DNA of 64,000 bases from NCBI RefSeq assembly GCF_008831285.2, contig NC_045141.1:8851353-8915352 (forward strand), read 5' to 3'. The notes under the pieces were generated by a model. That model saw only the letters and a list, made by a program, of their open reading frames with translations, did not search any database and had not been told where the DNA came from. A program made the position numbers and the translations under genes. Below, piece after piece: positions 53,231 to 64,000 of this stretch (position 1 is its first letter; every line of letters starts with the position of its first letter). The DNA comes from Nymphaea colorata (Eukaryota > Streptophyta > Magnoliopsida > Nymphaeales > Nymphaeaceae).

Positions 53231-54724
53231 CTCACCATTTCCACCAAACGAAGAAATATTTTTCTAGAAAAATAATTGCTCCGTAACAAACAAGAGTTGG
53301 TTTTGGAAAAACGGAAAAATATTTCCGTTTCATCAATTCCAGAAATTTATTTAATGAAATTTTTTTCCAGAAATAAATTTCCATCCATCAAACGGCCCCT
53401 CATTGTTTTTTCTGTTCAATTTTGGGAAATTAGGTTTTATGTGATCCGTTCATGACAAAAATGACAAACAACCTTATATTTCCTTTATTTTTATTTTTAA
53501 AACGAGGGGTTTTATAAGATCTAATGTTGTTTCTGGGTCTAGAACTAGAAGCGGCTAGAACTTTTCTTCTTCTTGTTTGGAAATCAATTTTGTTGGATGA
53601 ATTCATTCTAGTCTCTTCTCTACTTAATTTGGTAAAAAGTTCATGAATAAGGGAGGAGAAGCTAAGGATAATATGGCTGATCGTATTTGCTCAAATTTGG
53701 GTATTAGCCTTTGAAGAAATTGAAAAAAATCTAAATTCATCAACTTCATCTTTTCTAATCTCATGACATTTACAATCCATTCCTAGTTTAGGACTAAGTT
53801 GATCTAACTCATTCCAAACATTAGAGATTTCTATAAAGTAATCTCTTGCATTTTTCTCCCCTTGTTTGATATTTTGAACTTTTTGAATCAATAGATACTT
53901 TCGGGCCATGTCTTTTTGAGTAAACATTCATTTGAGGTATTCCCATACCTCACTTGCCCTTTTATAGTACATGAGATTTTGGGCAATTTTAAGTTTGATG
54001 CTTTCATAAATCCATTCTTTAATCCTTGAGTTCTTAGCTTCCCAATCATCTAGCTTCTTATATCATTCATTCATATATTTTGTCTTTTTACTTCATCTAA
54101 TTCTTTCTAAATCCCATTTTCTACTTTAGTTAACTTGAGAGGAGGAGAAATAGACGTACCTCTTATGAAGACCCACAAGTATTTTCCTTTGATGTGTGTC
54201 TCGTAACATTTAGCTTTTAACGTATAATTAGTTTCATCGTGCTTGTATGGAGCATGATAGTTCCCTCCCTCGATCAAAATTTTGGAATCCTCCATGGAAA
54301 CTGCTATAGAGGACTAAGTAATACTGTGGACGTTTCTCGAACAGTTGGTGGATCATGATCAACTGATTTCTTCAGATTTAGAGAAATCAGTTTCAACAAC
54401 TGAGGCTAGAATAACTTCAGACCAGATTCTGCCTAAAATCAGATATTTTGGAGTGCAGCAATAAACCAGGATTAAAACAGCTGAATATTGAGGTGCTGTT
54501 TGGGTTGAATATCCTTTCTCAGAAGTGCAGCAATTGCTGTTTGGGTTGAATATCCTTTGCAGAAAACTTAACTTGGAAGCAGACAATCTCTGAGAAGATT
54601 CCACAAATAGGTGCGCCACGTGAGAATGATAGCGACGAACAAGTAGAAGTCTGATGATTCAGTCTTGAGGAATAGAAACAACAACCCAGCTTCAGAAATC
54701 TTATGAAGAATCAGCTCAACCATG

Positions 54725-54736
54725 GCTCTGATACTA
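54725..54736 (-). promoter_or_regulatory. Primer-binding site, one mismatch
   Basis: On the minus strand this reads tagtatcagagc, differing from tggtatcagagc by one G-to-A change. It directly adjoins the LTR end at 54737. Confidence 0.88.
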
Positions 54737-55134
54737 TGAAAATGTGACTTCAGCAGACCACCAAATGAATATGTAGCAGAAAATAGGCACCATGGCGAAG
54801 TGGGAGAATAAGAATCCTTTATTCAATTACTAGAAAAATGTTGTTCATAACAGCCTACTTTGTACAATGAATAGTGAGATATTTATACAAGAGAAGGGAA
54901 AGACTAGAGAGAACTAGCCGTTGGACTAGTTCCAACGGCTCATAAGAGAGCCCTTGGGACTAGCCAACGGCCAGAACAAAGAACAAAAAAATAAAAATAA
55001 AAAAATAAAAAAACGTAAAAATGTCTACAAAAGACACCTATTAACAATAATACATATATCAGCCTATAGCTATATATGTAATGTACATACATAAATATAG
55101 GTAATATATGCATACATGTGCCCTATTCTTAACA
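54737..55134 (-). repeat. 5' LTR of the minus-strand copia element
   Basis: 398 bp on the minus strand from tgttaagaatag (55134) to catttca (54737), next to the primer-binding site. TATA box tataaat at 54887-54881. It contains an inverted ccgttggactagttccaacgg motif (about 54919-54940). Confidence 0.87.
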
Positions 55135-55390
55135 ATCTATATTCATGTATGTATCATGCATGTGTCTATAGGTTAATGTATATGTATTATTATGCATTCT
55201 TGTATATAGATTTTTAGTCTTTAGCTTTTTAGTTTTCAGTTTTTACTTTTTAGTTTTTTTTTTCTAGCCATTCGCTAGTTCCAACGGCTAGTCCTCTCTA
55301 GCCTCTTCTTTATTTTTTGGTTTTGTATAAATACTAAACTATTCATTATATAATTTAAGCTTTTATGAACAGCATTTTCTAGAGATTGAA
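55135..55390 (+). repeat. Related LTR in opposite (head-to-head) orientation
   Basis: On the plus strand it matches the neighbouring minus LTR read 5' to 3': ctatattcatgtatgtat, then tctataggttaatgtat, ctagttccaacggctagt, tataaatactaaactattca and cttttatgaacagcatttt. It has its own TATA box at 55326-55333. The first 40 and last 30 or so bases of the LTR are missing and no primer-binding site follows, so it is a truncated solo piece. The two LTRs form an inverted repeat centred on about 55134. Confidence 0.78.
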
Positions 55391-55529
55391 ACATTTTTCT
55401 TCTTTTATTTGGCCTTAGTGTCTGTTCCTTGCTGCGTAAATACTTGGTGGCTGTTAAAGACACATTTTCACTTCTTTTCTTACCTTTTTTTTTCAGAGGT
55501 TCATTGTCTTCGTTTTCTTGTTTGTTGAC

Positions 55530-55896
55530 AGGTAGACAACTTAAAAACAAAACTACTATATGAGAAGTTGGACCATTTTGTGGCTGAACTTCAAAAATAA
55601 ACTAAAGAGCACACTCTTGCTTCAGATGGTCTTGCCAAAGCTGGATGCCTTTGTGATTCCCCTAGACTGGATTCTTCAGAAAACAGAAAAGATCTGGTAC
55701 TCAAGCCTTGAATTTCAAAAGTTATTTATCAAGACCAAGAAAGTTCGTGTTCAATGTCTTTAAGGAATTTGGCTTATGCTCAAAATGTTGCTGTGGAAGC
55801 CAGATTCTAACAATCTGTTTGTTAATTGTTTGACCCTAGTCATGAAACAGTATTTGAGGATGTTGCTTTGCAGCTTGATTGACTTTTTATTGGAAG
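55530..55896 (+). pseudogene. Exon-like fragment of an unidentified gene
   Basis: After a pyrimidine-rich run and AG acceptor (about 55536), a plus-strand open stretch reads VDNLKTKLLYEKLDHFVAEL, then a TAA, then KEHTLASDGLAKAGCLCDSP. The Leu/Lys/Glu composition suggests a coiled coil. Exon-like text continues with breaks until the MITE at 55897. I do not recognise the family. Stops indicate it is dead. Confidence 0.45.
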
Positions 55897-56543
55897 CTAT
55901 GTCACATGGATATGGGTACAGGTACGGGTACGCAGACACGGTAATTTTCAAAATTTTAGGATACGCGGACACGGTGAATATTATATTAAAAAAATAAAAA
56001 TGATAATAAAAAAACATGAAATTAATAATTCACTCTTACAATCTCATAAATCATAAGAAAGAAAACTAAGGCAAAATCCCCAAATCCCCAAATCGGCAAA
56101 ATCACACATAGCATTGAAGAATAGGATGAAGATCGACGGATTAACCGTCCAATTTTCAAATGAAAACATCCCCAAATCGGCAAGAAAAACCCAAGCAAAA
56201 AAAACCCAAATGAAGCATGAAACCCTAGCTGTGAAATATCAAAATGAAAAAAAAAACACTTACCTGTCTGTCACCGGCTGCTGCCAGATGTCGCCGTCGA
56301 TCACCGGACCTTGTTGCCGTCGCTGCCATTGAAGAACTTTGCTGTCTCGAGGGTAAAGGTGGACGGTGAAAACGTAAAAAAAAAATCGAGGTTAAAACTT
56401 AAGTCGGGTTATAAAAGAGGTTCGGATCGAGTCTGACCCAGTCCTGATCCAAAACGTATCCAAGCGTGTCCGCATGTCGGAATCGGCGTGTCGAAGTGTC
56501 GACGCCGGCACATGACCAAATCTGCCGTGTCCGTGTCGCATAG
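55897..56543. mobile_element. MITE, CTATGTCAC family, 647 bp
   Basis: Left end ctatgtcacatggatatggg and right end (inverse) ctatgcgacacggacacgg; the flanking octamers attggaag and attagaag agree at 7 of 8. Subterminal acacgg and ccgtgtc words are inverted at the two ends (55935-55975, 56460-56535), with a GC-rich core containing repeated gccgtcg words near 56280-56330. No transposase. Confidence 0.82.
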
Positions 56544-56880
56544 ATTAGAAGAAATGTGATGGTTATTCTTTCATCGTGTGCACATTGCTTATAAACATGT
56601 TATGGAGTGCTTAGGGTCAAGAAGTGTGATTTAGATGTCCAAAAACATTTTTCGTTCATATGTTTTTTACATGTTATGGATCTTAGGTCAAAAGTGTGAT
56701 TTAGTTAGATGTCAAACCACATTTTCGATTCATATGTTTTTGACATTGTCACAAGTGATTTACTGTCCAAAACACATTTTCGATCATATGTTTTGGACAT
56801 TCACCACATTTTAAGGTCTGATTTCTGAAAACTCTAGCTTGCAGATGACATAATTTGACAGTGTACAGTGTACACACAAC

Positions 56881-56926
<46 letters not shown>

Positions 56927-57890
56927 CATGTATGTTTGTGTTTGTGTTTATATTGCATCTTGTTGATTTTTGAAAGGGCCATGCTGTACTTAGTGCATTT
57001 CTATTACAGCCTGTGTAAGGAAGTCGAAACATAGGTTAAAGGAAAATCTATATCCTAGAAATCTCCTTAAATGAGTTCAACACTCAACTCAACAGGGGTT
57101 GTTACTACAATGTCTATTACCATATGAATTTCCACCATTAAAGCCCTTTTACATTGTGTAAGCATGTGGGTCGAAGTGTGCACTGGAACATAGCAATCAA
57201 TGAGTGACATAATTGTGGCATGAAGGTCACTGTGTACCTGACTGTGTTTTGTATTCTTCAACTTTTCTGCAGTTAACAAGTCCATGATCTCTAGTATCAA
57301 ATGATGGTTGTTAATATTTGCTGACTTGTTGAGTTTTGCCTCTTTAGGATACCTACATGTTGGATCCATGTCAGGAAAGCACTATGGTGACTTTTTCTTG
57401 CGCACATCCACCTTGTTTCTTGTTCGTAACTGATAATATAAGCATCCATGCTATATCATTTATTGTCCTTTCTGAACGCAAATATGAGTGCAAAAAACAT
57501 TCTTGTTCTGGTTCTGCAGTTTGAAGAAATAATTGGTGAAATGGACAGAATAAAGCTGGACTGAGCATCTGTTCTGCAAGAATTTTTCTTCAAGATTTCA
57601 TACGGCAGCTATGTTCTTCTAAAGCCACTTGTTCTTAGTTCTAGCATTATTTTAGTTAACAAATATTTTTTTCTTCAATTTTTGTAGATGAGAAATCTTC
57701 TCCTTAGTTTCTCTCTCTTTTGTGTTCCTTCGAACCAAAATCCCTGCAATGTTGTTTGATTTTGTTGAAAATTCAACATATAATAAGATCTTGGGGGTGT
57801 TTGTGATATATTTCTTTCACCTTTTTCTTGTGTTTTGTTTTTCTACTGTATGTTTAAAACTTTAAAGACATGAAGTCATGTATTCAATGA
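56544..57890. other. Noncoding DNA with (TA)n microsatellite
   Basis: A (ta)n run lies at about 56884-56921. Three near-repeats of the phrase acattttcgatcatatgttttggacat occur at about 56647-56800. The open stretch on the minus strand at 57369-57067 has no recognisable domain. Confidence 0.45.
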
Positions 57891-57894
57891 GCAG

Positions 57895-58251
57895 GCTAGT
57901 GGAAAATATTTGCCAAAAAAAAAAAAACTAAAAAAAATATTATTGGTGCTAAAATAGCGCCGAAAGTACAATAAATTAATGGCTCTAGAAAACGCACGCT
58001 ACTAAATATTAACACTGGCACTAAAGGAGCTCCCACAATCGAAACTGACTCTGGCATCTAGCGCCAATGAAGAAGCCTTTATGGTGCTTTTCGTGCGTCA
58101 GATAAAACTTTTAGTGCCACAAACTTTTAACGCCATAAAAAAAGGTAGTGGTGGTCCGGTCAGTGATGCTCTTTGTGGCATTATTTGTGTGCCATTGATA
58201 ATGTTTAGTAGTGCTAAAATACCACCAGAAATGCTCGTTTGTCTTGTAGTG
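57895..58251. mobile_element. CACTA-like non-autonomous element (right end clear)
   Basis: The right end, read inversely, is cactacaagacaaacgagc, the typical CACTA (En/Spm) terminus. Inside are repeated words such as gtgctaaaata, tagcgcc and aacgcca, common in small plant CACTA derivatives. A flanking tag follows the right end and also precedes the presumed left end (57894-57896, then tggaaaatattt), but the left cac is not intact, so the left boundary is uncertain. Confidence 0.6.
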
Positions 58252-58424
58252 TAGTATTCATCAATGTGCTCTTGGATCAAAATTTTCTTTGTTTTGATCA
58301 TTATTTGTTGCATAGCAAAGAGTCCAAAACGCCATCAAATGTTTAAAAGATAGTTTTTTTTTTCAAATAAAATTTTCAAATGGTGATTTTCCACCTCAAG
58401 TGGGAGTGGAAAGATGATTGATTA

Positions 58425-59470
58425 AGTATGTGGCCATCAGAAACATTCATCTCAAAAATGAATGGGTAGATTTGCTTCAAACCAGAGGGCTCTTGCAACT
58501 TCAAGGTGTTGGTAGTTCTGTTATATCACACCGTTTTGGTATTTCTGTTATATCACACTGTTTTGCTGTAATGTGCAATGCAATTATGGTGGTGTACGGT
58601 TCCTTGTTCCTTGAGAAAGGTTTGCATATTTTGAGAAAAACTCCATGTCATTATCTGATCTTAAATTCTTGATTGGGACCTCAAATTGATTTTTTATCAA
58701 AGCAAAAAAAAAAAGTTCATAAGGTGCAACGTCTCAAATTTGTGTCTCATCAAGAAATAATGTGCACCTGTCAATGTGGACTATGCGTAAGGTCCCCAAA
58801 TGTAGAAATATTACTTGAATCGGTTTGCAAACAAGTTTGTTTTGCACGATGACAAACATCACAACTGTACTCTTTATTTAAACCACAATTCAAACAAAAG
58901 TATCAATGAATTAGTCTTAAAGAGACGTAGAGAGAATAACTAAATCATTTGTGCCAAAGTTCATGAGACGTGGTAACAGCAAAACAGTTTTGTAGAGTTG
59001 CTGCCACAAGTTGAAGATTGTAGTCACGTTTTCTTTATCCCGACTAATCGTCATCCTCAACACCAGGTCCTGCATAACACAATGTAAAAAAAAAAAAAGT
59101 TACATAACAATTTAATGTTTTGGTAAGTTGATCGACTGAAAGGAGGTTTACTTTGAATGGGGGTATACGAATGACATTATCAAGTGTGAATGACTCGAAG
59201 GGGAAGTCACCAACTTGGTGAACAAGAATAGATTTCTAATAGGTAGGTTAACAGGCTTATGACACGGTTTTAGGTTTTAGAGAATAGAGCTATCAGCACA
59301 ATTGTGTCGACCTACTCCAGAGTCAATGATCCAAGAGGCATCTTGAAGTTCAAGGGAGGGGGTGCTACATGGAAAATTGATAGAGGCTGTTTGGTTTCTT
59401 GGGAGTGACAGAATTTTATAGTACTCATCCACAGTGAAGGAGGGTGAAACATCCCTGTTACCATTTGGTA
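58425..59470 (-). mobile_element. Ty1/copia remnant: protease to integrase
   Basis: Minus strand: protease-like ASWIIDSGVGRHNC at about 59345-59300; pre-integrase KVNLLSVDQL near 59120; CDVCHRAKQTCLQTD, the integrase zinc-binding end, at about 58870-58820; then decayed integrase core and ARALWFEANLPIHF near 58470, where copia integrases usually read ARALRFQA.LPI.FW. Stops and frameshifts are frequent. Gag, RT, RNaseH and LTRs were not found. Confidence 0.75.
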
Positions 59471-62400
59471 ATCAACAATATCACTGTTATTTTATTTTTT
59501 GGAAGATGTACATAACGATTACATGGTATATCAATTTGTATATGACAAACAACAATTCCTCCATTACATGCAGAAGACCAATAACTTTATTACAACGTAA
59601 GATGGTGTCTTTATTGGATCATCAGAAGCTAGGAGAAGCAGTAACTCCTCTTCAAGGGTGGAATATATATCAGAAAATGCGTGCAAAGGTAGTAGGATTA
59701 ATCAGATTGAATTATAGTGATCCATCCAATGAGGGGAGACAATTTTCTAGAAAGTAATTCCGGAAAAGAACAATAATGGACAAGTCCTTACAACCACAAA
59801 TAGTCACCCATATTAGGCATTTCATATTCAATCAAGGTGGCAACATCTGCCATCTGCTTTATGTCATCATTGCTGGAGGTTTGCCATTTTTCTGAAAAAA
59901 AAAAAGTGGACCAAGGAATTAACTCCACATTTCTAAGCATGAAAAATTGCTAATCCATGATTCCTTAAAAATACATACGTCAATCAAAAGACCACACAGA
60001 TTAAAATAAATCCAGAGATTAGATTTCCTCTTTGGTTTGTTGAAGTCCTGTTAAGTGTTTTTCAAAATTCCATGCCAAAAAAATTTTGCAAGCAAATAAA
60101 GGTTCAATCGTTTCAGCAGTTTTTTGGCATCTTAACTTTCACCTTTATTAGCCTTCATCACCCGAAGCACCAGATGGAAGCCCCTAATCCACCATTCCTA
60201 TGTACACCACTCATCAGCAAGTTCATTTACTTTCCCTACAAATGAGCAAATGATGGCAAAGCGAACAACACAAATCAAGAATAGGAAATCCATAAGCGCA
60301 TGTAGCAGGTCTACCAAATTCCTTTTCCCAAGGCAAAATGATCTGAAACCAAACTTCCTACAAGTAGAAACGTGTTAATCTGCAACAAAAACCTTTTTTA
60401 TGGTTCCATTTTGGCCAAGTGCATCACTTTTGATGGAATTTCAAGTAGAAGCTGTTTGGTGTGTATGTGCATGTGTATGTGTGTGCGCGCAGAAGCTAGG
60501 TCTTAGGAACTAAGGCGCCCATGGGAGACTAAAACATCTTATTCTTTAAACCATATTCTTCTGCTTCATTTCCTTTTCTAATGTGAAAAGTGCCATATAA
60601 ATCGCCGTAATGATGAAATCTTTGGACATATATCACACAATGTGTTTGCTAAAAAACACATCTTTGGGACTGATGGTAATGTCAATCGCTGGTGTAGTTG
60701 AGGAAACTCATTTCCAAACTGCTGCAGGTAGAAAAGATGAACCGAGGAAGGCAACAGGTACGTGGAAGGTGATCGATTCTAAAAGAGAAAACAGGTTGAC
60801 GCTTCATCTTCTAGGCAGGAAATAAATTGGCACCAGACACCACCCGAATGAAGTTTTGCATCTGTTGCTAACCTCTCATCTTCCCAGCGAAATCACTCCT
60901 GGAACCTTGACGACTGCATCCGATGGGAGTTCCCCATCCAAATTTCTGCATCGAAGGTGGAACATTGAAGCGTAATCTCCACTCTTTGCCGACAGAAGGT
61001 CCCGCCAGCTCCTTTATAAGCCCTCTCCGACGAGAGAACACCTTGTGATATTATTCTTAAAATCATTTCTTTGTCTGTGGAATTGTACAGCGAAAATAAA
61101 TTATTAACCGTTTACTTGACTTGTGAAAGGTACGAACCATATTAATGGAACAGAGATGCACAATCTCTTGCTGGATAGGAAATTGATCGTGGCGTCGTGT
61201 CACCCTCCCAATCTCTTTTAACTAAAGGCAACAATCTAGGGCCTGCTACATGGGACACATTGTGGGAGCACATTTAATTTCCCTGTATGAAATTTAGGAG
61301 AGTACCTTGCAATTGGTCTTCAAGATGCAAATGAATGAAGAGATCACTGAATGTATTAGCATATTTTAGGCAGATGATTAACTTCTTCATCATTTCACAT
61401 AATGTGTTGTTAAAATGTTTGGCCCCCTAAATTGCCTCAAAGGTATAGGGAATCTAATGCAATCGTCCATTAATCTCTGTATTCAAAAGACAAAAATAAT
61501 AAATCAACTCAAGCATATGTATGCATTGACGTCTTCCTAAGTTGTTGAACTGTGTAACTGTACATATGAATATTATTGAGCAGATTTGCATTGACATGCT
61601 TGTGATGCTTATGCATTAATGCAAGGATCACCCTGACTTAGACTGGATTTGGGACGAAGTTAAACTAATGTGTTGATAATTTTTGGTTCACAATCTTTTC
61701 GGGACAACTACTATCAGGTGAGTCCTAGCAGCTAGAGTGGAAGATGATAAGACAAGCGTGGACAAATCCATATTCGATTTAGTTTACGAACTTTGTGCTT
61801 TGAATTTTTGAACTTGATGCAATAAGTGCCCACGACAGGTTATGAACCTTAGTGTTTTGCCAATCCATGAAAAAGAATAGAAAAACAAAAGAAGAACGGT
61901 GCACCAACTCTTTCTCCATTATTTTAATCGCATACTGATTGCTGATTTCCACAGATATATTTGAGTGACAATCTGTCTCCATATAGAGTTCGCTGCTGGA
62001 CCTCTTTCTCAGATAGTAACGTTCGGATGAGTACCCTCGCCTGCAAAGAGTTTCTTCAAACAAGCCACCCGTATCGTCCCAATGGGTTCCTCTGTCTTCC
62101 CGCGCCAACCTGGCAAATGGGCATTATCGCCTCCTTGCTCATTGGGTGTACATGGCAAAAGGCGCAGTGAATTAGAGAAAATATCATCTGGGTCTTCTTA
62201 ACCCAGACAGATCGTTTTGTATGATAAGGGTCGTACAATACAGAGAATACCGCAGCTACGAGTTCTATTTTCTGATCAAGTTGCTTTCAATAGTCACTAG
62301 TTCATTGTTGATCGGCATGTAAAGAGAGAGAGAGTCCCATCCCTGCCCTGTATATGAGGTGCATGCAGCATCAGACCCCTTTTGCCCATTTCATGGTTTC

Positions 62401-62530
62401 ATTCATCGAAACCTCAAATTTTCCCTTCTGTATTATTATCACCATCATTATTACTACATTTGAAGATGCCCGCACAAGGGCAAATTTTTCTTCTTTCTTT
62501 TCCTTTTGCGTTTTTTGACAGACAATACCT
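59471..62530. other. Noncoding DNA and 3' flank of the Mg transporter
   Basis: About 3 kb. Short open stretches at 59434-59757, 60610-60825 and 61779-62108 have no recognisable domain. The last 300-400 bases before 62534 lie directly downstream of the minus-strand transporter's stop and should hold its 3' UTR. A weak similarity exists between 62060-62105 (inverse) and 27985-28035 (agaagac..g..accattgg), probably a shared repeat. Confidence 0.4.
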
Positions 62531-62533
62531 ATA

Positions 62534-63786
62534 TTACAAGGGCATCAATCTTCTGTGCCTAAAGAACCATAAAAATGTGCAGAAAATAAAAATTCCGCAT
62601 GCACCAGTGATCAATAAAACCCACGTGAATGCCTCTGGTTCATCAAATAGTGATATCGAGAAATTCATGCCAAAGATTCCTGCTACTACCCCAAAGATTG
62701 CAACAACAAATGTCGCAGTTGTAAGCAGCAATTCAAACTGAATCAACTGATTCCGCACATTGTCCTGCATGAGACCAGTAACAATATGAAATTATTTTGT
62801 GGCAGTAATACCAAAGGTTGACAAAGGCAAATTAGTATGCTAGCAGTGCCAATCAGATGTTGACAACTTGGAATATGGAATTAGTTCTGTCCTCCAATCT
62901 AGTAGATAAAGCAACCAGAAGGCACCTCATCGGTTTATTAATTAGCATAGATGTTACCTGGCACATCGGGCTACACTATCCACAGGAATGCAATTTTCAA
63001 GAATGATGCATGACTATGTTTCTGCGTGAAGGGTAACTGGTGGACCTTTTCTTGCATTCTATACAGCTCTATGGCATCTCAAAAATAAAGGGAGAATAGT
63101 GCTAACCAATTGTATACTGATGAAGTCCTCTGTATCATCTATATATTCCTTGAGCTGTAAAGATTAAAGTCATTCAGGAATTTTAGCAAGAACGATGTGA
63201 AGGTCAGCCAACATGAAAAGGAAAGAAATCTTGTTTGGGTTGTGTACCGATGTTAGCTTGTTGAGGGTGCTGTCAATGACAACGAAGTAGGCTTCCAGTA
63301 ACATTTCCAATTCCTCAATGTTTTCCGTGGCACTTTCTGAACTCTTCATGCTCTCGTGTCTACTTCTAGCTATGCTTAGGCTCTTCTCAAGTCTCCGGGT
63401 TTCTGTAGGAGAAGAAACAGGGGAAACAGGAGTAGAAACCGACATTCCAGCTCCTATAGAGCTGTAACCGGCTATAGATTGATCACCATCAATAGCAGAT
63501 TCCACTCGCAGCTTTTTCTCTGTCAGATACATTTCAGCCATGTCACCATCATCATCCATAAGTTGTTCAATCTCATCCCTGACCTGTAAGAAATGAAACT
63601 CACAATGAAATAAAAGTGGATGAGAGTGAACATAAGATAAAGTAACAAAAGAAGTACCTTCTGAACCCTCCAGGTCAAAGCAACAAGTCTGCTCTTCAAC
63701 CGACGCACTCGTTCCAAATTTAAGGTACTTATTTTAGAGGTCAGTTCATCCAACAAAGGATATGCCTCTATCTCTAGATCTGCAGC
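62534..63786 (-). CDS. MRS2/MGT magnesium transporter (MRS2-1-like), 3' exons
   Basis: CorA-MRS2 family channel moving Mg2+ across membranes; plant MRS2-1 relatives are reported in the vacuolar membrane. Four exons with GT/AG borders: 63786-63658 (43 codons, LLDELTSKISTLNLERVRRL), 63583-63248 (112 codons, MAEMYLTEKK, then a Ser-rich segment, then MLLEAYFVVIDSTLNKLTS), 63154-63107 (16 codons, LKEYIDDTEDFISIQL) and 62764-62534 (DNVRNQLIQFELLLTTATF to stop). All junctions keep phase 0. The last exon holds the two transmembrane helices with the signature GMN in GIFGMNFSI, the short acidic loop (DEPEAF) and a basic tail RHRRLMPL. All signature residues are kept and there are no stops, so this is a working gene. 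The 5' exons lie beyond the right edge. The subfamily is inferred from whole-exon resemblance. Confidence 0.95.
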
Positions 63787-64000
63787 CTTTTTGGGGCCAA
63801 AAAAAATTCCCTTATTAAAGAGTTAGCTGTGGAAAATGACCAACAATTATAAAGAGAATGTCTGCAGATTCAAACTTGGAGTACAATAATCAAATTAAGG
63901 CTTTGGAAAGCTGCCAAATTTCAGTAGAGTGACAAAATCAATCGAAAATGTCCTAGAAAAAGTGAGATGAATATGAGATGATTTCAGAAAGATATTGAGG
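63787..64000 (-). other. Intron of the MRS2-like gene
   Basis: Minus-strand sequence upstream of the acceptor at 63788-63787. AT-rich and without further coding sequence up to the window edge. Confidence 0.7.

Larger units (their letters stand above)
51859..53400. mobile_element. TIR element carrying an NF-YB gene fragment (PIF/Harbinger-like ends)
   Basis: 1542 bp inserted in copia gag. Left end agccgtttgatgggctggaa; right end, read inversely, aggggccgtttgatggatgg: an imperfect terminal inverted repeat of about 20 bases. The flanking trinucleotide cat is present on both sides (51856-51858, 53401-53403), and removing the insert plus one cat restores the gag frame (RKNNGGNFIK). A 3-bp duplication with a gggccgtttg-type end suggests the PIF/Harbinger superfamily. 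Inside, from left: TIR zone, about 500 bp of polypurine, an NF-YB fragment, about 220 bp of polypyrimidine, TIR zone. There is no transposase. Confidence 0.82.
49925..54300 (-). mobile_element. Ty1/copia element (minus), gag to integrase, split by a DNA element
   Basis: Minus strand in order. Gag start at 54295 (DETNYTLKAKCYETHIKGKY). Gag middle at 53927-53690 (FTQKDMARKYLLIQKVQ, then YFIEISNVWNELDQLSPKL). A decayed zinc knuckle at about 53460 (CHFCHE). Then the 1542-bp insert 51859-53400. Gag end and protease at 51858-51590, where the catalytic DSG reads DSS (WLLDSSASFI) before a frameshift to HMTPNISS. Integrase pieces at 51218-50988. Integrase C-terminal part at 50636-50454 (TPFEKLFKYELDFNRLRIF). 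The linker RRSTRNIRQP is at about 50150. RT, RNaseH and the 3' LTR are missing beyond 49925. Confidence 0.87.

Noticed and set aside
61779-62108. Open frame downstream of the Mg transporter as a separate gene
   Set aside because: No recognisable domain and no splice or start context; part resembles a dispersed repeat also seen near 28000.

Overview
This is nuclear DNA of a seed plant, almost certainly an angiosperm; I cannot name the species. The evidence is intron-bearing plant gene families (MRS2-type magnesium transporter, callose synthase, Dicer-like, SKP1, PRP4-type kinase), Ty1/copia elements primed by initiator tRNA-Met, a Ty3 chromovirus, a hAT transposon with 8-bp target duplications, and a decayed piece of plastid 16S rRNA. 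The DNA is AT-rich, with long TA and GA microsatellites. Only one gene looks intact: the 3' half of an MRS2-1-like Mg2+ transporter at the right edge (minus strand, 62534-63786), which continues beyond the window.

Layout. 1-4.4 kb: noncoding DNA, an LRR fragment, and a Ty3 gag-protease remnant (minus). 4.4-22.7 kb: intron-containing fragments of unrelated genes, all on the minus strand: PRP4-like kinase (three copies, A, B and C), callose synthase (internally tandem-duplicated), unidentified exons, a possible SOQ1-like exon and a lone SKP1 first exon. A 3.0-kb hAT element (11498-14510) sits in a callose synthase intron. 22.9-24.2 kb: TA-rich DNA. 24.6-28 kb: a MITE and a decayed unidentified coding region. 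28.06-30.44 kb: a copia element (plus) that ends abruptly inside an exon of a Dicer-like pseudogene (minus, 30.44-31.9 kb).

33-45.8 kb: a MITE, a long LTR-like noncoding block with degenerate repeats, a Ty3 chromovirus RNaseH-integrase-chromodomain remnant (minus), a plastid 16S fragment split by a MITE, and a copia element with a 5' LTR and a broken pol (plus). 45.8-49.7 kb: sparse, with another MITE and an isolated GC-rich block. 49.9-55.1 kb: a minus-strand copia element (5' LTR 54737-55134) whose gag is interrupted by a 1.54-kb TIR element carrying a broken NF-YB fragment between polypurine and polypyrimidine tracts. A related LTR lies head to head with the copia LTR. 55.5-62.5 kb: an unidentified plus-strand gene fragment split by a MITE, a CACTA-like end, a third minus-strand copia remnant, and featureless DNA.

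Apart from the transporter there is no working pathway here. The window is best read as a nested transposon and gene-fragment graveyard. Its most notable parts are the same-strand multi-gene fragment array, the NF-YB-carrying element, the transposon nested in plastid DNA, and several MITEs whose ends and target duplications can be read directly.
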